A stretch of 64,000 nt of DNA from Cohnella sp. GbtcB17 (GCF_019091135.1 NZ_JAGXJW010000032.1:29558-93557), one strand, 5' to 3'; counted from the first letter of the stretch, positions 51,333 through 60,954 are shown. Notes: generated from the sequence alone by a model not told the origin. Translations and numbers: made by a program.

Positions 51333-52037
51333 TTACCCCGCCATATTGTTGTGCGATCCCGTCTTCGAGAAGACCGAGATATGATCGACCTTGCCCGTGG
51401 ACTTCGGAATGACGAATTTCAGCTGAAACTCCTTGCCGGTCTCGTAGACGTAAATGGTGTCGTCGCCGTTTTTGGTCGTGGACGACGGTTTGCCCAGCGT
51501 CTGCTCGATCTGCAGCAGCGTCAGCTTTTGCAGCTTGGCATCGCTCGAGCGGATGTCGAAGAGCTGGCTGCCTTTGTTGTAGCCGAATGCCGCATGGTGC
51601 TTGCTGTAGACGGCGTAGAAGCCTTTGCCCGCCATATCGTCCGAGTCGGCCTTGCCCCAATCGTCCCGCACGTCGTCGATGAGCGAATCGTGCGCGACGT
51701 ACGGGATGCCGGGCGCCTTGCCTTCCTTGGCGAGCTTAAGCAGCTCTTTGATCTGAGCCGCGACTTCGGCCGAAATCTTGGTCGGCGCGGCCGAGGCCGG
51801 GGCCGATTCGCCCGCCGGCGCGCTCGCCGACGGGGAGGCCGCGGCATCGGTCCCACTGCCCGCCGAAGCCGAAGGCGAAGCGGGAGCCGATGCGGAAGCG
51901 GGAGCAGATGCGGAAGGCGATGCGCCAGTCGCGTTGCTTCCGCCAGACGAGGCCGATCCTGCGGAGTTGCATGCGGCCAGCACGAGCACGCTGGCCAGCG
52001 CGAAGCCGTAGGACGCCTTTTTGAATGATACCTTCAT
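51333..52037 (-). CDS. DUF4309-like lipoprotein
   Basis: A 234-residue exported lipoprotein. The signal peptide ends in LAAC (Cys23), followed by a low-complexity Ala/Ser/Pro spacer of about 60 residues (SASAPASASAPASPSASA) and a C-terminal domain of the DUF4309/YjgB type (IKELLKLAKEGKAPGIPYV, LLQIEQTLGKPSSTT, DTIYVYETGKEFQLKFV). ATG 52037 follows aaggagg. Last of three minus-strand genes for exported proteins, 27 bp after the previous stop. Function unknown. Confidence 0.82.
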   Translation of the reverse strand: MKVSFKKASYGFALASVLVLAACNSAGSASSGGSNATGASPSASAPASASAPASPSASAGSGTDAAASPSASAPAGESAPASAAPTKISAEVAAQIKELLKLAKEGKAPGIPYVAHDSLIDDVRDDWGKADSDDMAGKGFYAVYSKHHAAFGYNKGSQLFDIRSSDAKLQKLTLLQIEQTLGKPSSTTKNGDDTIYVYETGKEFQLKFVIPKSTGKVDHISVFSKTGSHNNMAG

Positions 52038-52064
52038 GATGCGGGCCTCCTTAGGATAATTGCC

Positions 52065-53174
52065 TTATTTCAGTTTGGCGACGCCGACGGCGATCTCCTG
52101 CATTTTGGCCTTATTCAGCGCGCCGTCCGGGGAGCTGATCGTCACGAACCGGTCGTCGAGCTTAAAGGTGAGCATGTCGGTGTCGGACGGCTTATACCAC
52201 TTGGCTTGCACGCCGTTCGACAGGGTGACTTTCGTGCTGTCGTAGCCGTCCGAGTAATCGCGAGGCGATACGCCGACCATCATATGAGAAAAGAGGAAAT
52301 TGACGCCGTCTCCGGTTGCTGCAGCTTGCTTGAAGGCATCGTCGCCGGCCATGAGCGTCGGTGCATAGGCGGTCGTGAAGCCGTCGAATCCGGCGAAGGC
52401 GTTCTTGATGGCTTTGAACTGCGCGTCGCTGTAGGAGACGATGGCCAGACCTGCGGTGCTGTCCGCTTGCTTGGCGACGCCGACGGCGATTTTCTCGAGC
52501 TGCGCCTTGTTCAGCGCACCGTCCGGGGAGCTGACCGTCACGAAGCGGTCGTCGAGCTTGAAGGTGAGCATGTCGGTGTCGGACGGCTTATACCACTTGG
52601 CCTTTGCGCCGTTCGACAGGGTCACGTTCGTGCCTTCGTACTCGAACGAATAGTCGCGAGGGGAGACGTTTACGATCATATGCGAGAAAACGAAGTTTAC
52701 GCCGTCGCCGGTCGCAGAAGCCTGCTTATACGTATCGTTGGCCGCCATCAGCGTCGGCATATAAGGCGTCGTGAAACCGTCGAATGCCGCGAATGCCGTC
52801 TGAATCTCCTTGATCTGCGCCGTGGTATAGCCGATGCTGGCCAGATCCACGGATTGTGGAGGCGTATTCGGCTTATCCGTGGTGATCACGACCTGATTCG
52901 TCTTCGGGTCGAAGGTCAGTTGGACGTCCAGGGCGCCGGCCAGCGCGCGAACCGGGAGATACGTCGTGTCGTGGTACGTGATCGGGGTGAGCTTGTTGCC
53001 GTTCGCGTCCGTCGGGACGTAAGCGGAGCCGTTGACCTTGATGCCGATGCTGCTGTTTAGATAGGCCGTGATTTTCTGCATGTTCGTGCCTGCATAGACG
53101 CCTGCCGCGCCCGTGATCGTCATGCCAAGCACCATCGCGCCGAGTACCGATTTCTTCATCATCTTGTTATTCAT
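52065..53174 (-). CDS. Exported protein: copper-amine-oxidase-N-like domain plus two near-identical repeats
   Basis: A 369-residue secreted protein. The signal peptide (about residues 1-29) has no lipobox. Residues 40-100 resemble the copper amine oxidase N-terminal-like domain used as a wall or sheath module in Paenibacilli (KLTPITYHDTTYLPVRALAG). Two repeats of about 125 residues follow (each with FDGFTT, TGDGVNF, SPRDYS, KWYKPSDTDMLTFKLDDRFV). The DNA of the two is also nearly identical over about 100 bp, so the duplication is recent. ATG 53174 is 9 nt from aaggag. The gene is 13 bp downstream of the propeller lipoprotein. Function unknown. Confidence 0.82.
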   Translation of the reverse strand: MNNKMMKKSVLGAMVLGMTITGAAGVYAGTNMQKITAYLNSSIGIKVNGSAYVPTDANGNKLTPITYHDTTYLPVRALAGALDVQLTFDPKTNQVVITTDKPNTPPQSVDLASIGYTTAQIKEIQTAFAAFDGFTTPYMPTLMAANDTYKQASATGDGVNFVFSHMIVNVSPRDYSFEYEGTNVTLSNGAKAKWYKPSDTDMLTFKLDDRFVTVSSPDGALNKAQLEKIAVGVAKQADSTAGLAIVSYSDAQFKAIKNAFAGFDGFTTAYAPTLMAGDDAFKQAAATGDGVNFLFSHMMVGVSPRDYSDGYDSTKVTLSNGVQAKWYKPSDTDMLTFKLDDRFVTISSPDGALNKAKMQEIAVGVAKLK

Positions 53175-53187
53175 GAGTTCCATCTCC

Positions 53188-54393
53188 TTAAGGGGTTTGT
53201 TGGTTTTTAAAATCGATGACTTCCGTGACGGGCAGGTCGCCCTTGCCTGAAGCGGTGACGCCTAGCCGCGTGCCGGAGGGGTTCCAGCTGAGCGGATATT
53301 GGGGAAAAGCGTTCGGGACGACGGGCACGACCGTGCCCGAAGCCGCGTCGAACACGTACACGCCGTTCATGCCGCTGCGGTCTTCCGCGTAAACGGCGAA
53401 GGCGAGCTTCACGGCATCGGCGGACCAGCTCATGTAGGGGATCAGGTCCCCTTTGCCGATCGCGGCGCCTTGCTGGCGTCCGTCCGCGCCGTAGAGGAGC
53501 AGCTGCGCTGCAGCTCCATCTTGGCCGGGGCCCGTCGATACGGCGATCGTGGCGCCGTCCGGCGCAATCTCGAAGCCGGATACGCCTGTGGCGAGCACGG
53601 TCGGCTTCGTCGCGGTCCCGTAGGCGAGCGTCTTCAGGTTCTGCGCCTGATCCGTGTAGTAGACGCGGCCGTGCGACGCCGTGAACTTCGTGAACAGTTC
53701 GATCTGCGGATCGTCGAGCGTCACCTTCGATACGGTGCCGTCCGTCTTGACGGCCAGGATGTCGCCGCGTCCTTCCATAGAGCCGGCCGCAAGAAGGTAC
53801 GTGCCTTCGTCGACCCAGCCGCCCGACTCGAGATAGTTGGCGCCCGGGATCTCGGTCATGCCGCCGGTCGCGACGTTTTTGATGAAGTTGCGGGCCGTAT
53901 ATTTATCCTTCCACTGCTGTACGAAGGCGAATTTGCCGTCGGGAGACAGGGTTTCCTTCACAAGTGCAGCCGTGTTGCCTTCCGTTTCGGGCAGCTTTGC
54001 GGGCTTGCGGGCGTCGTTCGTCAGATCGACGATCTCGGCCGCATAGCTGAACTTCGCTTCTTCCGTGTCGGTACCCGGCTTTAAGAGCTTCGTCGTCGTG
54101 ACCCGCAGCGCGTCGTCCGAGAGCCAGGCGTCGATCGCCGCGCCCTCGAAGCGATGGATGCGTTCGATCGCCACGTCGCTGCGCTTCGGCGCGTCCGTCT
54201 CCTTGACGACGGTCAGCTTGCGCTTGCCGCCGCCTGCGCCCTGCGCGGCGGACGCATCGTCCGTCTGCCCGGCGCTCGCGCCGGAGGCGACGGGGATCGG
54301 CTCGCCGTTTTTGGCGCTGCAGGCTGTCAGTTCGATGGCGAGCATGAGCAATAGCGTGAGCTTAACGGCGATCTCTCCTTTTTTGTTCGGCAT
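53188..54393 (-). CDS. TolB/WD40-like beta-propeller lipoprotein
   Basis: A 401-residue lipoprotein. Signal peptide and lipobox LTAC (Cys25), then a low-complexity linker, then repeated propeller-type strands with Asp/Gly turns (TLSPDGKFAFVQQWKDKY, GFEIAPDGATIAVSTGPG, LSWNPSGTRLGVTASGKG), as in TolB-like or DPP4-N-like propellers. ATG 54393 follows aggagg. First gene of the three-gene minus-strand unit with the repeat protein and the DUF4309-like protein, all exported, so they may act together at the cell surface. Adjacent to an OmpR-type two-component system but separated by about 170 bp. Confidence 0.8.
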   Translation of the reverse strand: MPNKKGEIAVKLTLLLMLAIELTACSAKNGEPIPVASGASAGQTDDASAAQGAGGGKRKLTVVKETDAPKRSDVAIERIHRFEGAAIDAWLSDDALRVTTTKLLKPGTDTEEAKFSYAAEIVDLTNDARKPAKLPETEGNTAALVKETLSPDGKFAFVQQWKDKYTARNFIKNVATGGMTEIPGANYLESGGWVDEGTYLLAAGSMEGRGDILAVKTDGTVSKVTLDDPQIELFTKFTASHGRVYYTDQAQNLKTLAYGTATKPTVLATGVSGFEIAPDGATIAVSTGPGQDGAAAQLLLYGADGRQQGAAIGKGDLIPYMSWSADAVKLAFAVYAEDRSGMNGVYVFDAASGTVVPVVPNAFPQYPLSWNPSGTRLGVTASGKGDLPVTEVIDFKNQQTP

Positions 54394-54562
54394 GGACAGG
54401 TCCTCCTGACTGATGTGGATCTCGCCAGGGAGCAGCTGCGCCGCGGCGCTTCTACCGCGCTGCCCTGCGTCCGTCGTCCCTGTCTTGAGATCAGTATAGA
54501 ATCGCGATATATCGAAGCCATATCCGGCTTGTATCGAAGTTGTAAACAATTCGCCGCGCCGT

Positions 54563-56071
54563 TTACGACTCGCGCTTCGGCTCCCGGACCGGCAGCTCGA
54601 GCGCGAATCGGGAGCCGTTCGGGCCGGACTCGACCAGCCTGACGGCGCCGCCCTGCTTCTCCGCGAGGCTGCGGACGAGCGACAGCCCGAGTCCGGTGCC
54701 GCCGGTGGCGCGAGAGCGGTCGCCGCTGACCGTGTAGAACGGATCGAAGACGCGCGGCTGCGCCTCCGGCGGAATGCCGCGGCCGGTATCGGCGACCTCG
54801 ACGATCATGCGCGGCGCGCGAGTCGCGCTAGTCTCGCCCGCAGCCAGCCGATTGCTCAGCGCGACCGAGCCGCCCGGGACGTTGTACTTGACCGCGTTGT
54901 CGAGCAGGTTCAGTACGATATGCATGAGGTTGTCCGGATCCGCCCAGACGCTGCCTTCCTGGAGATCCAGCGTCAAGCGAATGCCCGCGGCGTCGGCTTT
55001 GACCCGGATGCGCTCGGCCGCTTCCTTTAATAAAGGCACGATCGACACCTGCTCCGCCTTCGTCTCGAAGTCGTACACGTCCATCGCGGACAGCTGCAGC
55101 GCCTTTTCGACCAATTCGTACAGCCGCGCGGCCTCCGCGCCGATGCGTTCCCTCGCTCTGCCGAGCAGCGCCGGATCGTCCGCGTACATCTCCAGCAGAT
55201 CCGCATACGCACGAATCGAAGTGAGCGGCGTCTTCAGCTCGTGGCTGATGTTGCCGATGAACTGCTTCTGCTGGCGCTCAAGCTCCGTCAGCCGCGCGAT
55301 CGCCTCCATGAGCTTGCGCTTCTCATCGTGAAGCTGCGCCACGGATGACGAGATGCTGCCGCTCATGTCGAAGATGCCTTCGGCCAGCTCGCCCAGCTCG
55401 TCCCGGCGCTTCACGGGCGCGGCTGACAAGTATTCGCCGCGTCCGATCTGTTGGGCCGCCCGGTTCAGCCGGCGAATGACGCTCACCTGTCGGCGGACGA
55501 AGAGATAGCCGACCAGGAAGCCGCCCGCGAGCACCGCGAGTCCCGCGTACAGGAACAGATCGCGGATGCGCTCGTAAAACGCGTTCTGGTCGGCGAGCGA
55601 CGCGTGAAATTGAACCGTGCCGAGCAACTGGTCGGCATTGTAGAGCGGAGCGAGGTATAAGAGCGCGTCGCCTTCCGTAATATAAGCGGACATCCCCTGT
55701 GCGGTATAAGCGAGTGCGTCGGACGCGTCCGTGCGCGGCTGGATCGGCAGCGATGTGCCGGCGATCGCGCCGTCCGTATCGTAGAGCGTGACCGGCATGC
55801 CGCTTAGCTCGCCCAGGTCGACGGCCAGCCGCTGTGCGTTTTTCTCCATAAAGGGCTTCGCCTCGACGCGCTCGCCGGTCAGAAAGGCGTCGCGCACGCG
55901 CAGATTCGCGGCCTCCGCCTGGCGGGCGAACGTCTGCTCAAGCCGCTCCTTCTGGTCTTCCCGGATGCCGGACAGCACCTGCATGCTGAGCGCGGCGACG
56001 ATCGCGGCCAACAGCAGCGCGAGCAGCAGCGACTGCTTGCCCTGCAGTCCGATGCGCACGCCCCGGCTCAT
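54563..56071 (-). CDS. Sensor histidine kinase (OmpR-partner type)
   Basis: A 502-residue membrane kinase. Membrane segments near residues 14-34 and 167-190 flank an extracellular sensor; HAMP follows (RLNRAAQQIGRGEYLSAAPV). The dimerisation domain has His277 in NISHELKTPLTSIR, and ATPase boxes are NLLDNAVKYN, VADTGRGIPPE and GGTGLGLSLVRSLAE. ATG 56071 overlaps the stop of the regulator gene by 4 bp. Signal unknown. Confidence 0.92.
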   Translation of the reverse strand: MSRGVRIGLQGKQSLLLALLLAAIVAALSMQVLSGIREDQKERLEQTFARQAEAANLRVRDAFLTGERVEAKPFMEKNAQRLAVDLGELSGMPVTLYDTDGAIAGTSLPIQPRTDASDALAYTAQGMSAYITEGDALLYLAPLYNADQLLGTVQFHASLADQNAFYERIRDLFLYAGLAVLAGGFLVGYLFVRRQVSVIRRLNRAAQQIGRGEYLSAAPVKRRDELGELAEGIFDMSGSISSSVAQLHDEKRKLMEAIARLTELERQQKQFIGNISHELKTPLTSIRAYADLLEMYADDPALLGRARERIGAEAARLYELVEKALQLSAMDVYDFETKAEQVSIVPLLKEAAERIRVKADAAGIRLTLDLQEGSVWADPDNLMHIVLNLLDNAVKYNVPGGSVALSNRLAAGETSATRAPRMIVEVADTGRGIPPEAQPRVFDPFYTVSGDRSRATGGTGLGLSLVRSLAEKQGGAVRLVESGPNGSRFALELPVREPKRES

Positions 56072-56763
56072 TCGGACGGCCTGGCGCTCTTGTAGCCGAC
56101 GCCGAAAACCGTCTGGATGAGGCTCTGCGCTTCGCCGAGCTTGCGCCGCAGCCGCTGGACGTGAATGTCCACCGTCCGCGTTCCTCCCGCAAAGTCCATG
56201 TCCCATACCAGCTCCAGCAGCGCCTCACGCGTATACACACGCTCGGGGTTCGCAGCCAGTAGCTTGAGCAGGTCGAATTCCTTCGGCGTCAGGTCGATCG
56301 CCTGCCCGTCCACGCGCGCCGTCCGCGCGATCGCGTCGATCGCGAGCGTGCCGAGGCGCACCGTTTCTGCCGCCGCAGGTGCCATCTGGGCTGGCGCGTG
56401 ATCCTGCATTCTGCGGGCGAGCGCCTTCACGCGAGCGAGCAGCTCGCGGATGTCGAAGGGCTTCGTCATATAATCGTCCGCCCCCAGCTCGAGCCCGAGC
56501 ACCTTGTCCACGATGTCGTTTTTGACGGTGAGCAGAAGGATCGCGGGACGCTCCCTGCCGTCCAGCTTGCGGCAAACCTCATATCCGCCCATACGCGGCA
56601 TCATCACGTCCAGCACCATCACGTCCGGCCGCCACGCTTCCACTTTTTCCAACGCGTCGACGCCGTCGACCGCCGTGTCCACCTCATAACCCTCGCGCCC
56701 TAGCGCGTAGGCGACCGCCTCCGATATGCTCGCCTCGTCATCTACCACTAACACACGCACCAT
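56068..56763 (-). CDS. OmpR/PhoB-family response regulator
   Basis: A 231-residue regulator. The receiver has acidic DDE at the start and phospho-acceptor Asp52 (VMVLDVMMPRMGG) and Lys in YMTKPFDIRELL; the C-terminal winged helix (LTPKEFDLLKLLAANPERVY, GTRTVDIHVQRLRRKLGEAQ) binds DNA. ATG 56763 has only a weak ribosome site. Coupled to the kinase gene. Target genes are not evident; the exported-protein operon beyond the kinase and the collagen-like gene are candidates by position only. Confidence 0.93.
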   Translation of the reverse strand: MVRVLVVDDEASISEAVAYALGREGYEVDTAVDGVDALEKVEAWRPDVMVLDVMMPRMGGYEVCRKLDGRERPAILLLTVKNDIVDKVLGLELGADDYMTKPFDIRELLARVKALARRMQDHAPAQMAPAAAETVRLGTLAIDAIARTARVDGQAIDLTPKEFDLLKLLAANPERVYTREALLELVWDMDFAGGTRTVDIHVQRLRRKLGEAQSLIQTVFGVGYKSARPSE

Positions 56764-57048
56764 GCCGGTCCGCCCGCCCTTCCCCGATCGAATTTCTCTA
56801 ATACCATTCATACCCCTAAACGGGTGGAACATGCAAAAAGGGTGCAAAGCAAGTCAGGTGGGTCGATTTAAAACTAGCATTCGAAGATTTTAATAGGTAG
56901 TTTCAGGAAACTAGAGCAATTAAATTTATATATAAATCTGTCGAATTTTTGTTAAACTCTTAACTAGGGTTTAGGAAAAATTTAGATTTCTAGATCTTGT
57001 CGGACTGATCGCAAAAATATCAAAAGTCATCGTCTGGAGGATGAATTC

Positions 57049-59043
57049 GTGGTAATGAAGAAAACGAAGTCCGCCGCGGGCTTGCTGCTGCTCGCCGCAA
57101 CCCTGGTTGCCGCCCCCGTGAGCGCTGCCAGCGGCGTGACGCTCAACGTCAACGGCTCGAATATCAAGTACGAGGTGTCTCCCGTACTGGTTAACAACAC
57201 TGTGCTGGTACCGATGAAGGACATTAACGGCACGCTCGGCACGAGCGTTAACTGGGATAATGCTTCACAGACGATTACTGCAGTCAAGGACGGCGTTAAG
57301 GTCGTAGTCAAGGTAGGCGAGAACACCGCTACCGTTACGACGGACAGCGGAGTTCAAACCGTCAGTCTGCAAGCGCCGGCACAGGTTACAGACGGTCGCG
57401 TACTGATTCCGATCCGCCTGTTCGCAACGGCTTTTGGCGCCGACGTTGGCTGGAACCAGAAAACGCAGACGGTTCAGCTAAGCTTTGGCGGCACCGCTGC
57501 TGGCGGTTCAACGGGCACGAAGGGCGAGACCGGCGCGAAAGGCGACAAAGGCGATAAGGGCGATAAAGGAGATAAGGGCGATACGGGGGCAACGGGCGCT
57601 GCCGGCTTGAAAGGCGCGGATGGGGTAGGTCTGAATGTGGCCGTCGATTATAGCGCGTCGGCCGCTGCAAGCTATGCGCAGTACCAAATCGTGCTGTATG
57701 ACGGTTCGGTCTACATTGTGTTGAAAGCAGCACCCGTAGGCAAACCCGATACCTCGGCAGATTATAAGCTGATCGTGGCCAAGGGTGCCAAAGGCGATAA
57801 AGGGGATAAAGGCGACAAGGGCGATTCAGGCGAAAAGGGTGACCCAGGCACGCCCGGTCAGAATGGTGTCAAGGGCGATCCAGGCGAGAAAGGTGACGTC
57901 GGAACGCCCGGTCAGAAAGGCGACAAGGGCAATCCAGGCGAGAAGGGTGATCCTGGCACGCCCGGTCAGAAAGGCGACAAGGGCGATAAAGGCGAGACTG
58001 GCCCACAAGGCGCCAAGGGAGATACTGGCTCGGCAGGCGCGAAGGGCGATAAAGGCGACACGGGCGCAAAAGGTGACCAAGGCGACGTAGGCCCTGTCGG
58101 TCCTGCCGGTCCGACAGGCGCGAAAGGCGACACGGGCGCGAAGGGCGATCAAGGCGACGTAGGCCCTGCGGGTCCTGTCGGCCCGACCGGCGCGAAAGGG
58201 GATAAGGGCGACACTGGCGCAACCGGTGCTACCGGAGCGACTGGCGCGAAAGGGGCTGACGGCGCGGGCTTTGAAGGCGTAGAGGCATTCAACGCGGTGC
58301 AAGCTCCGTTGTATCCGAAATACCGAGTGGTAACTTATAATGGATCCACATATGTTGCACTGGTTGCAGGGCCAACAGGAACGCCGGATGCTTCTCCTGA
58401 ATATCTGCTCATCGCAGCCAAAGGCGCGGATGGCGCCCAAGGCCCTGCCGGACCTGCTGGGGCAACCGGCCCGCAAGGCCCGAAGGGTGACAAAGGCGAT
58501 ACTGGCGCCCCAGGCTCTTCCGGCGCAGATACTATTATCCCCTACGCCTCCGGCCTGCCAGTAATGGTGACGACCATAGCGGGGGGACTTCAAGGCACGA
58601 GTGCATTGATCGGATTCGGCAACTCTGCCTCGGGAGTCCCTCTATTCGGCGGGAATATCGATCTCACAGGCGGACCAGGTACATTGTTGAACTTCGGCTT
58701 CAGTATGCCAAGAGACGGTACGATCACTTCAATCAGTGCTTTTTTTACCAACACTGCGGCGCTTTCTCTCGTCGGTACAACTGTAACCATTACCGCCCAG
58801 CTGTACTCGTCTTCAACGCCTAATAATGTATTCACGCCGATTCCTGGCGCAATGGTAACCCTGGCTCCTGGTTACTCAGGCGTACTGGCTTTAGGGTCAG
58901 TTACGACCGGAATCACGACGGGGCTCTCGATTCCCGTGACGACGCAGACACGTCTACTTATGGTCTATACGGCTACAGCAGCTGGCCTGAGCCTGGTAAA
59001 TACCATACAAGGCTATGCTAGTGCAGGCGTGGCTGTTCGATAA
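57049..59043 (+). CDS. Collagen-like exosporium/surface protein with copper-amine-oxidase-like and BclB-type domains
   Basis: A 664-residue secreted protein. A signal peptide (about 1-26) is followed by two copper-amine-oxidase-N-like modules (NTVLVPMKDINGTLGTSVNW, DGRVLIPIRLFATAFGADVG). Two long blocks of GXY triplets (GDKGDKGD, GAKGDTGA and similar) then alternate with two copies of a 45-residue module (YQIVLYDGSVYIVLKAAPVG and YRVVTYNGSTYVALVAGPTG). The C-terminus (ASGLPVMVTTIAGGLQGTSA onwards) matches the BclB/exosporium C-terminal domain. GTG 57049 is 8 nt from ggagg; the AT-rich 285-bp region before it has no clear SigA promoter. A sporulation role (exosporium) is likely. Confidence 0.85.
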   Translation: MVMKKTKSAAGLLLLAATLVAAPVSAASGVTLNVNGSNIKYEVSPVLVNNTVLVPMKDINGTLGTSVNWDNASQTITAVKDGVKVVVKVGENTATVTTDSGVQTVSLQAPAQVTDGRVLIPIRLFATAFGADVGWNQKTQTVQLSFGGTAAGGSTGTKGETGAKGDKGDKGDKGDKGDTGATGAAGLKGADGVGLNVAVDYSASAAASYAQYQIVLYDGSVYIVLKAAPVGKPDTSADYKLIVAKGAKGDKGDKGDKGDSGEKGDPGTPGQNGVKGDPGEKGDVGTPGQKGDKGNPGEKGDPGTPGQKGDKGDKGETGPQGAKGDTGSAGAKGDKGDTGAKGDQGDVGPVGPAGPTGAKGDTGAKGDQGDVGPAGPVGPTGAKGDKGDTGATGATGATGAKGADGAGFEGVEAFNAVQAPLYPKYRVVTYNGSTYVALVAGPTGTPDASPEYLLIAAKGADGAQGPAGPAGATGPQGPKGDKGDTGAPGSSGADTIIPYASGLPVMVTTIAGGLQGTSALIGFGNSASGVPLFGGNIDLTGGPGTLLNFGFSMPRDGTITSISAFFTNTAALSLVGTTVTITAQLYSSSTPNNVFTPIPGAMVTLAPGYSGVLALGSVTTGITTGLSIPVTTQTRLLMVYTATAAGLSLVNTIQGYASAGVAVR

Positions 59044-59064
59044 CATCTGAGTCTTGAATCCACC

Positions 59065-59095
59065 GACAGTCCTGCTTCCGCAGGGCTGTCTTTTT
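59065..59095 (+). terminator. Intrinsic terminator of the collagen-like gene
   Basis: 11-bp stem gacagtcctgc/gcagggctgtc with ttcc loop and ttttt tail. Confidence 0.85.
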
Positions 59096-59182
59096 ACACG
59101 ATTGGCGCCGCTTGATCCGCCCCCCGGAACATGCTAGGCTCATAAGCAACGTACAGACAGAGACGAAGTGGAGGAATCGACG

Positions 59183-60355
59183 ATGACGGACACCTTTGCG
59201 AGGACGGCGGCCGAGCGGGAGCGACTCGCGCTGATCGGAGAGATGGCGGATTCGTTCAAGCCGCTGGCCCAGGCCGTCGACGAGGCGGGCGGGTTCGCCT
59301 TCGAATCGGCGGAGAGGCTTAGGGCGTCGGGCTACACGACCTGGGCGGTGCCGGAGGCGTACGGCGGCGCGGGCATGTCGGTCTACGAGCTTGTCCTCTA
59401 TCAGGAGCGGATCGCCATGGGCGACCCGGCGCTGGCGCTGGCGATCGGCTGGCATATGGGTACGGTCGGCGATTTGGCCGCCAAGAAGTCGTGGAGCGAG
59501 GACAAACTGGCACCGTTTCTGCAGGCGATTGCGGCGGGCAAGCTTATGAATCGCGCGGCAACGGAAAAAGGAACGGGCAGCCCGACGCGGGGCGGCAAAA
59601 TGCAGACGACGGCCGAGCCGCATGGTGACGGGTATATGGTACGGGGACGCAAGACGTTCACGTCGCTCGCACCGGTGCTGGACCTGGTCGTCGTCAACAC
59701 GACCCTGATCGAAGGGGATACGGAAGGGCCGGCCGACTTCCTGATCCCGATGGATGTGCCCGGCGTCTCCGTCGATCCGGTCTGGAACATGATGGGCATG
59801 CGCGGCACGGGCAGCCACGATCTCGTGCTGGACGAAGTCGTTCTGCCGGCCGAGGCGCTCGTCTACCGCGCGACCGCAGGCAAGCGCGCGGGGCAGGCCA
59901 ACCCGCATCTGCTCCACGTGCCGGCCTGCTATCTCGGGGCTGCGCGCGCGGCGCGCGAAGAGGCACTCAATTTCGCAGCCTCGTACCAGCCCAATACGCT
60001 CGACCGGCCGATCATTCATCTGCCGCATATCGGCGCGCTCATCGGCGAGATCGACGTCGAGCTGGCGGCTGCGCGGCATTTTATGTATAGCGTCGCCTCG
60101 AAGTGGGAGCACGTCGTCGCCGACGAAGCCGCCGGCATCGCCGAGCTCGGCGCGGTCAAGGTCTTCGCGATCCGGACCGCGCTCTCCGTCGCCGACAAGG
60201 CGCTTCGCATCGCCGGCGCGCACGGGCTGGCCCAGACGCATCCGCTGCAGCGGCTTTTCCGCGACATCCGGTTCGGACTGTCCAATCCGCCGATGGAGGA
60301 TTCAGTGCTGCGGTTGTACCACCAGCGCGCGATTCAGGAGACGACGCTTCCTTAA
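59183..60355 (+). CDS. Acyl-CoA dehydrogenase family protein
   Basis: A 390-residue flavoenzyme-like protein. The N-terminal helical domain (YTTWAVPEAYGGAGMSVYEL) and the middle beta domain (KLMNRAATEKGTGSPTRGGK, GYMVRGRKTFTSLAPVLD, WNMMGMRGTGSHDLVLDEV) match the family, with FAD-binding TRGTGS-like residues kept; the C-terminal helices (RIAGAHGLAQTHPLQRLFRD) also fit. The catalytic Glu position is not clear from sequence. ATG 59183 follows tggagg by 8 nt. Close to the SfnB/DszC-like branch. Substrate unknown. Confidence 0.87.
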   Translation: MTDTFARTAAERERLALIGEMADSFKPLAQAVDEAGGFAFESAERLRASGYTTWAVPEAYGGAGMSVYELVLYQERIAMGDPALALAIGWHMGTVGDLAAKKSWSEDKLAPFLQAIAAGKLMNRAATEKGTGSPTRGGKMQTTAEPHGDGYMVRGRKTFTSLAPVLDLVVVNTTLIEGDTEGPADFLIPMDVPGVSVDPVWNMMGMRGTGSHDLVLDEVVLPAEALVYRATAGKRAGQANPHLLHVPACYLGAARAAREEALNFAASYQPNTLDRPIIHLPHIGALIGEIDVELAAARHFMYSVASKWEHVVADEAAGIAELGAVKVFAIRTALSVADKALRIAGAHGLAQTHPLQRLFRDIRFGLSNPPMEDSVLRLYHQRAIQETTLP

Positions 60356-60369
60356 CGACAGGGTCTGCT

Positions 60370-60804
60370 CTAATCCGAGAAAGCGATCGCGTTAAAGCTT
60401 TCCATGCCGATTCGCGTCGCTTCGGACGTGCAGAATAAAAATAAAGTATAAACGAGTTCGTTGGACGATGGATTAGGCACATTGTAGTCGGATGCGATAA
60501 TCGTGACGACTTGTATCGGCGATACGGTGTTGCCGGTTCCGTAGAGCGCGTAGGCGACCGGCGTGCCCGTCAAGTCCGTCCCGCGTACGATGGCGATCGT
60601 CGTGACCGTATCGGGCGTTAAAGGTTCGGGCAGACGAAGCTCGGCGATAGCCGAGAACTGTACTCTGATGTTGCCGCTCGCCCCGGCGGTATTCAGGCCG
60701 ACGACTCCGATCGGCGTAATCGTGTTCGCCGGCAGTATCGTCGTCGAACCAAGGTCGGAATAGCTTTTATTTTGCGAGGTTCTGGCATCCAATAGACGCG
60801 TCAT
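60370..60804 (-). CDS. Hypothetical protein, 144 residues (possible spore-surface protein)
   Basis: A 144-residue protein starting at ATG 60804 after aaaggaggag. It lacks a signal peptide. Its look (IRVQFSAIAELRLPEPLTPD, VTTIAIVRGTDLTGTPVA, SSNELVYTLFLFCTSEA) is a beta-rich jelly-roll-like domain. Small beta-rich proteins of this kind occur on the exosporium of Bacilli, and a collagen-like exosporium gene lies 1.3 kb away, but no specific family was recognised. It converges with the acyl-CoA dehydrogenase gene. Confidence 0.65.
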   Translation of the reverse strand: MTRLLDARTSQNKSYSDLGSTTILPANTITPIGVVGLNTAGASGNIRVQFSAIAELRLPEPLTPDTVTTIAIVRGTDLTGTPVAYALYGTGNTVSPIQVVTIIASDYNVPNPSSNELVYTLFLFCTSEATRIGMESFNAIAFSD

Positions 60805-60954
60805 GAAGTTACTCCTCCTTTGCTGAGTTGCACGATATGGTATGTGCGACCGCAAGGGATGGCTTGTGCATATCGTACGAACGGCGGAAAAATAGACTGA
60901 GTGGACGAAGCGGAGACGAGCGGAACGCGCGAATGAGTAAGCTGCAGTCGCACA

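Noticed and set aside
60822..60880. Inverted acgatatg/catatcgt pair upstream of the 144-residue gene
   Set aside because: Arms of 8 bp are far apart and only loosely resemble the TGCACGATA family; no clear role.
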